Below, piece after piece: positions 33,709-44,998 of a stretch of DNA of 64,000 bases. Source of the stretch: Ryuthela nishihirai (lineage: Eukaryota > Arthropoda > Arachnida > Araneae > Heptathelidae). Location: the NCBI GenBank assembly GCA_038380435.1, contig JAWZYU010000019.1, positions 27,243,801 through 27,307,800 of the forward strand, written 5' to 3'. A program made the translations under genes and the position numbers. Each line of letters opens with the position of its first letter. Position 1 is the first letter of the stretch. The notes under the pieces were generated by a model that was not told the origin of the DNA, ran no database searches, and worked only from the letters and a program-made list of their open reading frames with translations.

Positions 33709-36700
33709 ATGAGCGCAATTATCAAGTGTCCTAATTGTGCTAAATATATTCGATAATCTAACATGAATCGTCACATGAAAACTGCTTGCAACATTCGCGT
33801 ATTAAAAAATACAAATTTTCTGATTCCAGTTTTAACAGAAAAGACAATTATGATCATCACCTAAATCAGTATCATATTAGACAAGTAGCGCTTTCCGAAA
33901 AACTTTTCGCACACATAAATTTGGTAACATAAATATGAGAAAAGACAGAAAAAGTTTCCTGGAGAAAAGTAACAATAAATGGAAACAGATAATCACTAAG
34001 AAACTTAATAAGCCTCTAAAAGTCAGGTTCATATTACAAAAAAAGTTTAAAAGTCAAACGGATCCCGGAAGATAGGAAGAAATATATGCAGATTTTTCGA
34101 CAAGTAACGAAATAATCAGTTTGCCTACCTATCTCAATGAATTACTGACAAATGCTCATGAGAAAATAGATAACGACTTTGAAAGTTTTATACAAAAAGG
34201 AAGCAGATGGGTGGTTAAAGAAATAATTTCAATGGAAACTCAAATGTCTCAATACAATGTAGTTGGAGCATCTTCGTTCATAGATTTGAAAAAAACATTC
34301 AAAAATTACAAAAGGAATGGTCAATGTCAAAAATTTTGACAACAAATATTTCTTCTGGTCAATATTATCAGATCCACATCCTGCTAATGACCATCCACAA
34401 CGTATAAAAAAAATATAAAATATTCAAAAACGTCTTGCACACATCGTCAATAACTTACCCAGTAACTTTCGATCAAATTCTGAAGTTTGAGTCTTAAATA
34501 ACTTTTCTATAAATGTTTTTGTTTCTAAGAGAGAGGGTTTGGAAAAGTTATATATATATTTCACAGAATCGTATTAAAGAACCCATTAAATTTTTACTCT
34601 TGAAGGACGGCATCAATTCCCATTATTGTTGGATTAAAAATTATAGCTGTGCTACAGCATATTGCTCCAAACATAAAAGTAAGTCCTTTTCTTGCCCATA
34701 CTGTCTTCATTAATTTCACTCGCGACGATTTATTAACGAATTATATAAATAAATGCAAATCAAACATTTTTCAAACTTTCCCGAACAAATAGTATGAAAT
34801 TTCATGTGATTAAAAACAGACAGCAGTATATGAGAGATTGGTATTGAGACAGCCGTATATGAGAGATTGATATTGAGACAGCCGTATATGAGAGATTGAT
34901 ATTGAGACAGCCGTATATGAGAGATTGATATTGAGACGCCGTATATGAGAGATTGATATTGAGACAGCCGTATATGAGAGATTGATATTGAGACAGCCGT
35001 ATATGAGAGATTGATATTGAGACAGCCGTATATGAGAGATTGATATTGAGACAGCCGTATAAGATTTATGCAGATTTCGAATGCTTCGCGCCAAATGGCA
35101 GAAGAGAGATTAATCCATGCAGAGTGCGAACTAAGAATTTATTATCTACAGGATTTGCATATATTAGTGTTGTACCGGAGGTAGGTGGTATATAGGTGTT
35201 GTACCGGAGGGTAAGCCGATAAAAACCAGAAAGTACAGAGGTGAAAAAATAACAGAAAACGCTTTGAATGAAATGATCGAAGCCGAAAATTTGATCAAAG
35301 ATTTAAAGAAACATGTATTAAAATGACTGATTTTGATTGGCAGAATTTCAATGATGCGAAATATTGTAACATTTGTGGGAAAAGTCTAGGAAATGACAGA
35401 GTAAGGGACCACGATCACTTAACTGGAAAATACAGAGTTCACAACAAATGTAATCTTCAATACAAGTTCTCACCAGAAATACCAGTGTTGTTTCATAATC
35501 TCAAAGGATTTGTTGGACACTTTATAGTAAAGGAATCGTGGAAATTTATTACTAAGAGGAAAATTTCTTCATTCCTCAAACTACAGAAAAATACATATGC
35601 ATTAAATTCGGTCAAATTAAATTTATTGATTCATTAATGTTCCTCAGCTCTTCACTGGATTCACTGTCGAAGAATGTGTATAATTTCTACATACTAAGTC
35701 AATACTGTAAACAACATAATCTGAATGACTCACAAAAAGAACTTTTGAAAAGAAAAGGAAATTTTCCATATGAACACTTGCGACAGTAGGCTCAGTTTTT
35801 GAACACGTCACTTCCATCCAACGAAAATTTTCAAAACAATGAACAATACGAAAGAGCTCAAATTTTGTGGAAAGCCTTTTCTATTGCTATCTTCGGGGAA
35901 TATCACGATCTGTATATGATCACTGATGTATTACTGCTAGGAGATATATTTGAAAACTACAGAAATTCGTGTATGAATAACTACCAACTCGATCCTTGTC
36001 ATTATTTTAGCTCTCCTGGCTTAATCCTATGCTGCCTGTTTAAAAATGACAGAAATTGAGCTGGAACTTATAAAAGGTGATATGTATTTTTTCATAGAAA
36101 GAGCTCTGCGAGGAGGAATATCTTTAGTGTCTAAGAGATTTGCACAGGCCAACAATCCTTTAATAGATCGATATGAGAGAAATAAACCACAAAACTATAT
36201 CATATACTTTGATGAAAACAATTTACATGGTTGGGCAATGTCTCAAATTTTGCCCAGCCGTATAAATTGGTTTGTTGATAAATAAGTGGTTAAATCATAT
36301 CTTCTTCCAACTGGTAATTTCAAATGGGTAAATGATATTGACTTTTTTAATATTCCTGACGACAGCGAAAAAGATTATTTCTTAGCAGTTGATCTAGAAT
36401 ACCCGGAACAGCTACACGATTCACATAATGATTTCCCCTTGACTCCTGAAAAATTGAAACTCTCTGATCGTAATGTACCATTCTTAATTCCAAATCTGTT
36501 CGACAAGCAAAACTATGTAGTTCATTATAGGCTACTTCAAACTCTATGTGAAACTGGGACTGAGAGTTAAACACGTGCATAGAATATTGGAATTTAATCA
36601 AAAACCATGGCTGAAACCTTACCTAGATTTTAATGCAACTAAACGAATGAACGCCATAAGTAATTCTGAAAAAGACTTTTTCAAACTGATGAACAATTCT

Positions 36701-37145
36701 ATATATGGTAAATGTTTAGAAAATAAGAGAGAGAGAATAAAGTTGCACATTGTAAACACTGAAAAGAAATTAAAAGAATTAATTATAAATACTAGATATA
36801 TTGTGTTAAACTTGCAGAAAATTTCGCATTTCTTCATATGAAAAAAAATATTTTATTAGATAAACCATATTATAGTGGTGTAACGATTTTGGAATTGAGT
36901 AAATTACGTATGTGTAGTTTCTTCTACAATTTTCTGAAACCAAAATTTGATACAGAATTGTTAATTACCGATACTGATTCCTTCTGCGGCGGACATCCAA
37001 AAAATGACATATACGAAAAATTGAAATCGGACTACTTTGATTTTTCAAATTATCCCACAAACCATGCATTATACAGTGAATCAAATAAAATGGTTCCAGG
37101 AAATTTCACAGACGAATTAAAAGGTTTCCCAATTAAAGAGGTTGT
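33709..37145 (+). pseudogene. Polinton protein-primed family B DNA polymerase, disabled and 3' truncated
   Basis: ATG 33709 begins with a CPNCAKYI...NRHMKTAC zinc-finger-like motif. Later blocks are a SHYCWIKNYS and SCPYCL segment (34620-34710), the exonuclease I motif KIYADFECF (35070), CNICGKSLGNDRVRDHDHLT (35355, the Polinton zinc/endonuclease-VII-like insert) with HNLKGFVGHF, then polymerase motif A (YFDENNLHGWAMSQ, 36205), motif B (KLMNNSIYGK, 36685) and motif C (ITDTDSF, 36965). Homology stops near 37145 before the usual thumb/C-terminus. Many stops and shifts (33750, 34335, 35190, 35637, 36055, 36283, 36568) make it inactive. An array of 29-bp repeats is inserted just before the exonuclease motif. 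Confidence 0.9.
34819..35049 (+). repeat. Eight-copy 29-bp tandem array inside the polymerase relic
   Basis: The unit GACAGCCGTATATGAGAGAT plus TGATATTGA is repeated about eight times with almost no divergence. One copy lacks two bases near 34935 and the first copy has two substitutions. The array abuts the exonuclease I coding segment. The open minus-strand frame over it is a by-product of the repeat. Confidence 0.95.
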
Positions 37146-37661
37146 TGCTTTATATCCTAAATTTCAGTTTTCTTCAGCCAACATATTTTTTTTTCACAAC
37201 ACATATTTTTTTCTCTCTGTCACACAAACTCCAATTTTATCACAATTTTTCACTACAACCAAAACTTCAAAAAATTAGTTTAAACCTCATCTCCCCCCAA
37301 AAAAACTTAGTTTTTCAAGTGCTGAAAAACACTTTATGATTTTCTAACTTTCACACCTTTTTTACACAGAGAAATACAAAAAAATAAGAATTTCACCTCA
37401 TCTCCCAAAACTTTTCCCATAGATTAACATAGAATTCCCTATACCTTAACATTAGTCTAGAACCCTCATTTATACCACTACTAACAGAAGACTTTCAAAC
37501 AAATGCATTGTTTTATTTCTTCCACTATGTTTCAGAAGTTCCAAAGACTGTGATTCCCTAGGCGAGTGCCTATTAGGCTCACTTGGGAAAATGTCTAACG
37601 TTAACAAACAGTACTACAATAGTTTAAATGTGAAAATATTACTCTGTATACTGTAGTTATC
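37146..37661. other. Right flank of the Polinton relic
   Basis: A/T- and pyrimidine-rich sequence with no Polinton terminal repeat or coding signature. The element's right end is missing or decayed. Confidence 0.45.
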
Positions 37662-37873
37662 CGTCCCGTGGCCGAGTGGTTAGCGCGCTTCGCTACTGAT
37701 CTACGGGACCTGGGTTCGAGCCCCGGGTAAGGAATGGATGTTCGTGTTGTTTTTCTGCTGAGGTCCTGCCATCCTCTCAGACCTTCTACTCTGGCATATA
37801 AACTGACAGTCTCCTGTCAGACCTCTGTGGCAAGCAGCTGCTTGAGGGGGTATTTATTTATTTTATTTATTTA
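37662..37873 (+). mobile_element. SINE-B copy, full length
   Basis: Best SINE-B reference: A and B boxes, body with CTGCTGAGGTCCTGCCATCC, the CTGACAG...CTGTCAG pair and end GCAAGCAGCTGCTTGAGGGG, then a TATTTATTTATTTTATT tail. Confidence 0.93.
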
Positions 37874-38054
37874 TTATACTGTAATTAATACAACGTCGTT
37901 AATTGTGTGCTTTGAAAGAACCCAACGTTGACTTATTGCGAATGGCAACGATTATTTCAAGTGAAATTATTTTAGCTTTTGCATAGAATTTTTTTACGCT
38001 TTCCACTGGGATACCATAGAAATTCTGCCAATTTTTTTTTATTTTGTTTAATCA

Positions 38055-38185
38055 ATGTCGTTTTTCTGCTGAGGTCCTGCCATCCTCTCAGACCTTCTAC
38101 TATGGCATATAAACTGACAGGCTCCTGTCAGACATCTGTGGCAAGCAGCTGCTTGAGGGGGTATTTATTTTATTTTTATTTAATG
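38055..38185 (+). mobile_element. SINE-B copy, 5' truncated
   Basis: Body and tail only, starting at GTCGTTTTTCTGCTGAGG. It is almost identical to the copy 390 bp upstream. Confidence 0.9.
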
Positions 38186-38360
38186 TATTTGTACATTTTA
38201 CGCCTTGACAAATGAGCGCCAATAATCGCTGGAAAGCAAAAAAATATTAAACGTATTCATACTTGAATTTTAAAGGGATAGTTCTCCAAATTTTTCCCAA
38301 ATACTTTTCCACATTTTACCGAAATATTTGTTATTGAATTATATCTTTTGATCTTTTTAG

Positions 38361-38517
38361 GAAAGGTATTTGCTTTCCTCTCCACTTGTGAATCATTAGT
38401 TCCTGTGATTGGATCTCTGGCTGTCAGTCAAATCTTCAATGCCACAATAGATATCTTTCCTGGGTTATGCTATTTGGTACCAACAGTATTCCTTATCCTG
38501 CCTTTAGTCGTTTTCAT
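38361..38517 (+). CDS. SLC46/PCFT-like transporter, penultimate exon
   Basis: A 157-bp exon whose first two bases complete the Gly codon from 15089. It reads KVFAFLSTCESLVPVIGSLA then VSQIFNATIDIFPG and a hydrophobic helix (LVPTVFLILPLVVF). This is the SLC46 signature of the GK(V/A)FA...ESLxP helix (TM11) and the NATxxxFPG loop before TM12. The acceptor is TTTGATCTTTTTAG and the donor T|GTAAGT at 38518 (phase 2). Confidence 0.9.
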
Positions 38518-39336
38518 GTAAGTACTATTACCAGTTTACTTATGAATTATGTACAAAAATGTCTGTGGAAAGCTACCACAGTGGTTTATAAATTCATTTT
38601 AGATCTCTAGATAAAAAGGTACTTTTTAAAGACAATATACCACGAGTTTGAGGAAGAGAAAGTTGATTTTGGTTCAGTAATTGAAATAAACAACTTTTTT
38701 TGCCATTCAGTTAATAAACAGGTTTATTGTTGAATTGTGCTGCTTCGGGCAACACCCTCTTAAGTACTTTTGACAACTTGACTGTAGAGTACGCATGCAA
38801 TATTTTTGACACGCTGGAATACTTGTATATCGTCAAGATGATACCTGAATTGTCTGAAATTTATCACACCTCACCTTGAGTAGAGTCTAAGAGATCATTT
38901 AGAGTCTAAGAATTACCGGTAAAAAAGGGAAGTGAGAGAGAGAGAGTATTTGATAAATTTATTGACAAATAAGGTTTATTACATTTCAGTCTCCATTAGG
39001 TTCCAGAATAGATGCCATAAACTCTTGATGTGAGGCATTGGGATGCACAACGCAAACCTACACTATGTCTACACCACGATAATCTAATTGTCATCTGGTT
39101 TATTTTCACACGACCCATCGTCTGGGGAATGTGTAACATATGGAGTTGCAATCTATCAATGGTGCTATCAAAATGGAATGGAATTTAAATAAATACCGAC
39201 TAAAACAACAGTTAAAAGTGTATTATTGTTATTTTAATGTTCCGTTCTTATCGTATTTATACTTTCTATGATCTATATTAAAATTTAAATTAAGCTTGAA
39301 ACTTTTTGATGTATGCTATTAACAAATTAAAAAATT

Positions 39337-39532
39337 CCCCTCAAGCAGCTGCTTGCCACAATGGTCTGACAGGATCCTGTCAGTTTATACGACATAGTAG
39401 AAGACCTGAAGACCTGTGAGGATGATGAGACCTCAGCAGAAAGACAACACAAGCATCCATGCCTTATCTGAGACTTGAACCCAGGTCCCTCTGATCAATA
39501 GTCAAGCACGCTAACCACTCGACCACGGGGGA
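39337..39532 (-). mobile_element. SINE-B copy, minus strand
   Basis: It runs from CCCCTCAAGCAGCTGCTTGCC to the CTAACCACTCGACCACGGG head and is mildly diverged. It lies in the last SLC46 intron (38518-39833). Confidence 0.9.
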
Positions 39533-39833
39533 GGGGGGGGGGGAGAGATTAAAATTAAGGGAAACTAATGGTTGCAAAAAATAGCAAATTAGTTATGGTA
39601 TAAAATAGCAAAATAGTTATGGTATAAATTTGTTTATATATACACCAATATTAAGAATATATTTCAAATCAATAAATATAGTTTTAAGAAAGCAAAATCG
39701 GCATGCGATTTCTTAATTTAGCAACATATACTCTTTCTATTCATTTTAAACATCCTACTGCAATCAAATATGATTATTATATGTAATGATACATTTCTCA
39801 AACTTCTAATTATTCTCTGTCTCTAAATTTCAG

Positions 39834-39918
39834 ATGGCAGATCAGAATGAAACCCAAAGTATACCAGTTGCTGGTCAACGCTCCTCCATCTGAAGTCTCT
39901 GTGAGCCATCCTGAGTAG
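39834..39918 (+). CDS. SLC46/PCFT-like transporter, last coding exon
   Basis: After the acceptor TGTCTCTAAATTTCAG, one base completes the Ile codon begun at 38516-38517. The frame then gives WQIRMKPKVYQLLVN and a short polar tail ending with TAG at 39916-39918. It finishes TM12 and the cytoplasmic C-terminus. AATAAA at 39927-39932 is too close to be the only poly(A) signal, so the 3' UTR probably extends further. The ATG frame starting at the exon edge (MADQNET) is out of phase and not used. Confidence 0.87.
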
Positions 39919-41289
39919 GATAAGAAAATAAATCGGTGTATATTTTGTCTTCTCTGTATATTACCAAAGTGTACATAATAATTATTAATTTTGTACAGTT
40001 CATCACTGATTTATTCGAGAAGAGTGCTGCCATTTAAACAGTGGTAATCTCTGTTTAGTTTGTTCTTACCAACAACGCTGTTTCTGTTATTTAATTTTAA
40101 AAGAACTGTAACTCACTGGCAACTTTTTTCTTTTCATAACAAAAATGGAGTTGAAGTTCTAAATGTTAACTTCATTAACACAGTTAAAAAAATTAATATA
40201 TGTAATTATTAATATATGTAATTTTAAAAGTAAAAATTATTTATAATGTTTTAACAATTAAATAAGTGTTTTGGTATAACATTTAAAGTAATTTAAAATT
40301 TTGTTGTTGAAAACATTGGTTCTGGCCTCTACCATAAAAATAGAATTGCATATGGAATGCATTACGTCTTGCGAGCTAATGTGTGTAACGTTTAATGGCA
40401 AAATTTCCACTCTCATAGTGTCAATTTATCTTACACTGTCAATTTATTAATCACATAATTATTTATCATTAGATAAATAAATAATTATGTGATTAACTTG
40501 GACTTGGGGGGAGGCGCTTTATTAATTAAGATGAACTTGGGGGGGGGAGGCGCTAAATTTAGTGCATTTGCTGCTAAAAGCTTGCGCCAAAACACTGACT
40601 TTGTTATTATCACAATTCAGAAATTTGGTGCAAAAAGAGAATAAGTACAAACTAAAAAAAAACTGTTGAGCAAAACATTATTCGAAATTTGCTTTTGTAA
40701 AATACGTTATGTGCAGCACACAGTGCAGAATTATTTATTATTTTCTGTAATTTTTTTAGCCATATAAATTAAAGCTTCAAGTTATCCCATTCTGGCCTCA
40801 AAATTAAAACAAAAGTTTATTAAATCAATCAGAAACGAAGCTTACGTGGCAACTTTGGAAGCAATGGAGACTGCGCAGTTGATGATTCGATGTTTCTCAC
40901 AGTTCATTGGTTGATCGAGCTATCAATCATTTCTCAATCAACCAATCAGTGATCTGTGAAATCGCTAATCGATTGACAAGAGATTTTTAATTATAGCATG
41001 ATAGTTGAAGTCTGTCAACTTTGCACTCTCTCTGTTTCAATTGCATACTTTCAAAGTAAAGGCTTCGCCATTGAAACCAACGCTAATGCAATATTGTTAC
41101 TGTCATATAATAAAGGAAATAAGCTTTAAAGATACATTCTAAATTTTGATGTTAACCACAGAATTTTGGTATTTACCACAAAACATGTTTACTAATTCTA
41201 AAGTTACTTTTTTTCCGCCAAGCATGTTATAATTCGTATTTTAAAAATGTACTCATCTTAAAAATGCATTTGACACATCTTCATCATTG
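39919..41289 (+). other. SLC46 3' UTR and downstream DNA
   Basis: No coding signal seen. It contains one copy of an 80-bp repeat (40373-40452), a 19-bp inverted repeat (arms 40447-40465 and 40478-40496) and a direct repeat of the form AACTTGGGGGGAGGCGCT (about 40497-40552). Confidence 0.6.
40373..40452 (+). repeat. 80-bp dispersed repeat, copy 1 (copy 2 at 42361-42440)
   Basis: It starts GAGCTAATG and ends CAATTTATTAATC. Copy 2 is the same length with about five differences. Copy 2 is bracketed by 25-bp inverted arms, while copy 1 runs into a 19-bp inverted repeat at its right end. Confidence 0.88.
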
Positions 41290-41632
41290 AGGAGGGGTTT
41301 GGCTCAGTCCTTGGAGCATCAGATTTGTAATCTGCAGTTCTCAGGTTCGAGTCTCAACTGTGCCAGCTCGTTCTGTCCTCGGTAAGAGAGGAGACACCGA
41401 TGGGCTTGGAAAGGCCACTGCCCGTCGGATAAAACTTTAAGCCGTGGCTCAGTGTTCGGGACAATCACCCTATGCACTTAAAAGGACACGCTGCATGGCC
41501 ATGATGACAGACATTCCATCTGTCTCCTAACAGCTGTCCAATGGGCCTCCTTCCTCTAACCTTCTCTAAGGCCTTGGGTATGACCTGGAAATTTAGCTCA
41601 CTGTCTACAAAAAAGTACTATAACCCAAATCC
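41290..41632 (+). mobile_element. SINE-A copy, diverged
   Basis: Head (TTTGGCTCAGTCC), B box and body recognisable, with about 20-25% change by eye. Confidence 0.85.
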
Positions 41633-41820
41633 TGCTTTTTCCATAAAAATATTGTAATCCATGTTTTAAATCGCTCGCGTCTTAAAGTGCTTCCGACACA
41701 TCATCATGGTTTACCGTTTAGGAATCAAAAGTGAGAATTCTGTAAATCCACGTATCACATTTTGGCCCATGTTGTTTTTAAATTTTATTGCGTCTTTATT
41801 TTTTGTGGTCGTTTTAAGGG

Positions 41821-42195
41821 TCGGAATGTTTTGCATCTGAGCGGCACTTTCTGCGCACAGTGGGCTAAATGGAAATATCACAAGGACCCAGAGTGTTCAG
41901 AGAAGGCTGGGGAAGGGAGATTCACTGCGAAGCTGTTAGGAGACGGAAGCCTCCCGACAAGGCCATCCAGTCTGTTCTTTAACGTACACAGGGTATGGCT
42001 GTCGTTGTACTTAACGTCCTTTCCAAAGGACGGGAGATGTTGGACCCTTCCCACACCCTCTGCATGCCTCCTTTCTCACCGAGGGCAAGGGTGGAAGTTA
42101 GCAGAGATAAATCTCCACGCCGGCACAATTAGGACTCGAACCTGGAAACATCAGAATGTGAGCTTGACTGGCTGCCTACAGAGACAACACCTGCC
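41821..42195 (-). mobile_element. SINE-A copy, diverged
   Basis: Minus-strand copy from the TTTTGCATCTGAGCGGCAC end to a decayed head. A run of about 20 C follows the head at 42195-42211. The 181-codon frame across it is run-through. Confidence 0.85.
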
Positions 42196-42331
42196 CCCCC
42201 CCCCCCCCCCCTACGGTTTTAAGTACATCTTATCGTTGTATGATGGTGAAGTTGATAATGCAAATCCCAGTTTAGTTGCAGAACAGAACCAGTCGGAAAC
42301 CAAATGACCTACTTAATAGTTTTTAATTCGA

Positions 42332-42471
42332 GTACTGAAAATTTCAATAGAACATTCATAGAGCTAATGTTTGTAACGTTTGATGGCAAAATTTCCGCTC
42401 TCATACTGTCAATTTATCTTACACTGTCAATTTATTAATCTACTGAAATGTTCTATTGAAATTTTCAGTAC
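42332..42471. repeat. Foldback unit: 25-bp inverted arms around the 80-bp repeat
   Basis: Arms 42332-42356 and 42447-42471 are exact complements (GTACTGAAAATTTCAATAGA and on), enclosing 42361-42440. The right arm adjoins the truncated end of the next SINE-A. Confidence 0.88.
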
Positions 42472-42836
42472 CTCTGAGCAGCACTTTTTTTGCACACAAT
42501 GGGATAACGGCCTGTTTCTAAGATCTCAGAGAAGGTTGGGGGAAGGAGATCCACTGGACAGATGTTAGGAGACAGATGGTAGCCTCCCTTCAAGGCCATT
42601 CACCGTGATCTCTAACGTGCACAGAGCATGGCTCTTCAGAGCACGGGGCCATGGCTTAACATCAATCAAACGGACGGCGTCCTTTCCCAACCAATCGGTA
42701 ACCTTTACTGACAGAGGGCAAGGAGGTGAGTTTTGCGGAGATAAATCTCGACGCTGGCCCAGCTGGGACTCGACCTGGGAACTGCAGATTACGAGCCTGG
42801 CTTGCTACCGACTGAGCCAACTACGGTACCAGATAA
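42466..42836 (-). mobile_element. SINE-A copy, diverged, 3' end replaced
   Basis: It runs from ACCTCTGAGCAGCAC to the head at about 42830. The usual tail is replaced by the foldback arm. Confidence 0.85.
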
Positions 42837-43316
42837 AGAGGCCCTGGCCTGAAACGTCTACGATTCTTTTCTTAGAATGTATTAAAATGCATAGAAAACT
42901 GGATAGGTTAGAATGTTTTCCTAGCCGTGTTAGGTCTCGACAACTCCGTATCTAACTCTTAGGCCTCTGCCGGCTGTTACTATTTGAATTGGAAAAAAAA
43001 ATTACGCTGAATTTTTATCATCGTTTAAATTTTTCGTATCTATATTGTTCCGCATTTGTTCAAATTGGCATTCCTTCTTAACTTTTTTAAAATTATTTTT
43101 ATATTTTATTTCTAACGTAACATTTTAAGACAAGTGGGCGAATGAGCTAATTTCCCTAAATATTCTACAAGGCGAAGTAACACGAGCCTAACGAGGATAA
43201 TTCGAGATTTGGCGTGATCGTCACTGCAGAATGCTCGTCAGAGAAATATTCAGTTACACGTTTGTCTCTACGGCCATCGTGTCGTATGGTTTGTGCACTG
43301 TGTGTCCGCCACATAC

Positions 43317-43380
43317 ATGATGGAGTCTTCTGTGTTGTTTGGCGTTTTGCACTGCATGGCACAGCTCAGTCACTACTCAG
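43317..43380 (+). CDS. Membrane protein gene, proposed first coding exon
   Basis: Tandem ATGs at 43317 and 43320 open MMESSVLFGVLHCMAQLSHY. The exon ends with a perfect donor, CAG|GTGAGT, at 43381. Its phase (one leftover base) matches the acceptor AAACTTTAG at 43493, giving a 113-bp intron and a continuous protein of 347 residues with the next exon. Without splicing this frame stops at about 43424, and the long downstream frame has no ATG before its membrane helix. The splice model explains both facts. The short N-terminus could be a signal peptide or the extracellular end of a signal-anchor protein. No TATA box is evident. Confidence 0.55.
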
Positions 43381-43493
43381 GTGAGTGGATTGCGGCTTTC
43401 TGGTTCATCTGCTACGAAAACCATTGAACATCTCCCGAGACATTAAGTCCAGCAACACGTCCGCTGAACAATACGATTTTACCCAAACTTTAG

Positions 43494-44473
43494 CGAACGT
43501 TTGCATCGTTGTTCCTGTCGTGTGCTTTATTGGTTCAGTTCTTATTGTAGCCTTAGGCGTTATGTATTGCAAAGTGCATCAGATGTGTGGCAGATGCTCG
43601 TGGAACTTCAGATCCAGGAGATCGTCTTCCGTTAGAGTACCCTGCGCGACATTCGACATGCCCCCATTCGCCCAAGTGGACAACAGAGCCGTGGACGTAC
43701 GGGTGTACCCTTCTACGTCATCTATTGCTAAAAACAACAACGATATAAATGATCCAGATAAAAACCCATTCATCGAAAGTAATGGATACGCCAGCACTGC
43801 CCTTGTGGAGAACGTGAGCATGAAAGAAGTGAATAACAATGCATCGTCACCATCGCAGAGTTCGGACCCCGACTCGAGTGCTGGATCTCAAAGTTCAACT
43901 ATTTATCCCAACGAAACCAGCAGTACACCTGTCTCAATCGTCGTGCACATTAATTCCAGCAAGTCTTCTTTATTTTCTTCCTTCAACGAGCCTCGATACA
44001 ATACTCCAACCACCGACAATTCCGGAACATCAGGAAATCTGAGTCAGTTTCTGCAACAGTTAGCAGAAGAAGCCCTGGAGCATCCCTTAGATTATCACAT
44101 ATTCGTTAATGGAAATGGAGATAACAATGTAAACGGAGATGAAGAGGCGGCAAGAAACTTGGTGCCTGGAAATTCGAGTCCCCTGAATAGCACTTTTCGT
44201 CGAGAGCTCAATCAAGTGCAGATGGCAGCTTCGAACGATACCTGCGCCTCAAATCCACAACCCATTCGTACATCAACTCAGATGCGCTTCAGGCCTGAGT
44301 CGGGTCGCAGTCCCATATCTTGGGTGACAGCCATTTCAAGAGGCAATAGTTTGGAGTGGGACAACTATCAGCCATTATTTGAGACTGACAGACTGCCCCC
44401 AGGTAATCGGCCGAATAACGACGGCCCTAGGAATCATCCAGTACCACTTAAAAATTATCAACACTGGCTTTAA
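43494..44473 (+). CDS. Single-pass membrane protein with Ser/Asn-rich cytoplasmic tail
   Basis: The exon begins with the membrane helix (CIVVPVVCFIGSVLIVALGV) and then a Cys/basic juxtamembrane segment (YCKVHQMCGRC, RSRRSSS), which by the positive-inside rule puts the long tail in the cytoplasm. The tail of about 290 residues is rich in Ser, Asn, Asp and Pro and probably disordered. It has an amphipathic stretch (LSQFLQQLAEEALEHPLDYH) and a more conserved-looking end (RSPISWVTAISRGNSLEWDN, then YQPLFE). Codon use and lack of stops over 327 codons show a real gene. I do not recognise the family; an adaptor or receptor-like role is possible but unsupported. AATAAA at 44835-44840 is a likely poly(A) signal. 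Confidence 0.7.
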
Positions 44474-44998
44474 TGTGCACAGGAGATCGCACTATAAAGG
44501 TTTGAACGTATAACTGGTTAAAATGTCGACTTGCCTGCTGGAACTTCGTGGAATGAAATCTTCATTAACTACATAAAGACAAGCCATGAATGAAGAAATT
44601 GCAATTCTTAATGTGATGTACTCTTTAAGGTTTGTTTATTGTTCTGAGTTTGTGTTTTAAACTTATTATTGGCGGTATTGCTTTTTTCGTCGCAATGTTT
44701 AACATTGTCCTTAACTGTTTCACTTGACATAGTGTTAAAATACTTCCCGCCCCCCTCTCCCTTACTGTTAAAAAGCGCATATTGGGAGCAGTAATTTTAC
44801 TATGATACTGTTTTAAGCGTGAAAAGTCGTTATAAATAAAACTAACACTTTATGTTGCATAATTTAGTATTGATTTAATGTTTCTGTAAATAATTTTGCT
44901 GCAAAATTGTAATTTTTGGTTTCACTCGAGGCCTTGCTACAGTTTTTCACAAAAGTGTGCATATATGTCCTATGTCGGCTGAATTCTGTAATAGGTTT
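44474..44998 (+). other. 3' UTR of the membrane-protein gene and flank
   Basis: No other element. The AATAAA at 44835-44840 suggests a 3' UTR of about 380 bp. Confidence 0.55.

Noticed and set aside
34810..35094. 94-codon minus-strand frame with SISHIRLSQYQ repeats
   Set aside because: Produced by the 29-bp tandem array; it has no coding context on that strand. The array was also considered as a CRISPR but has no spacers.
39834..39895. Small ORF MADQNETQ beginning exactly at an exon edge
   Set aside because: It is out of phase with the SLC46 reading frame, which runs through to a stop at 39916-39918.
41762..42307. 181-codon plus-strand frame
   Set aside because: It is read through a minus-strand SINE-A body; the same pseudo-protein (GTFCTPW/HFFAHHGLNGQV type) appears at every SINE-A copy.
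43385..43493. Coding sequence upstream of the membrane helix in the long open frame (GFLVHLLRKPLNIS and on)
   Set aside because: The frame has no ATG before the helix and is preceded directly by a stop; the region is better explained as a 113-bp intron.
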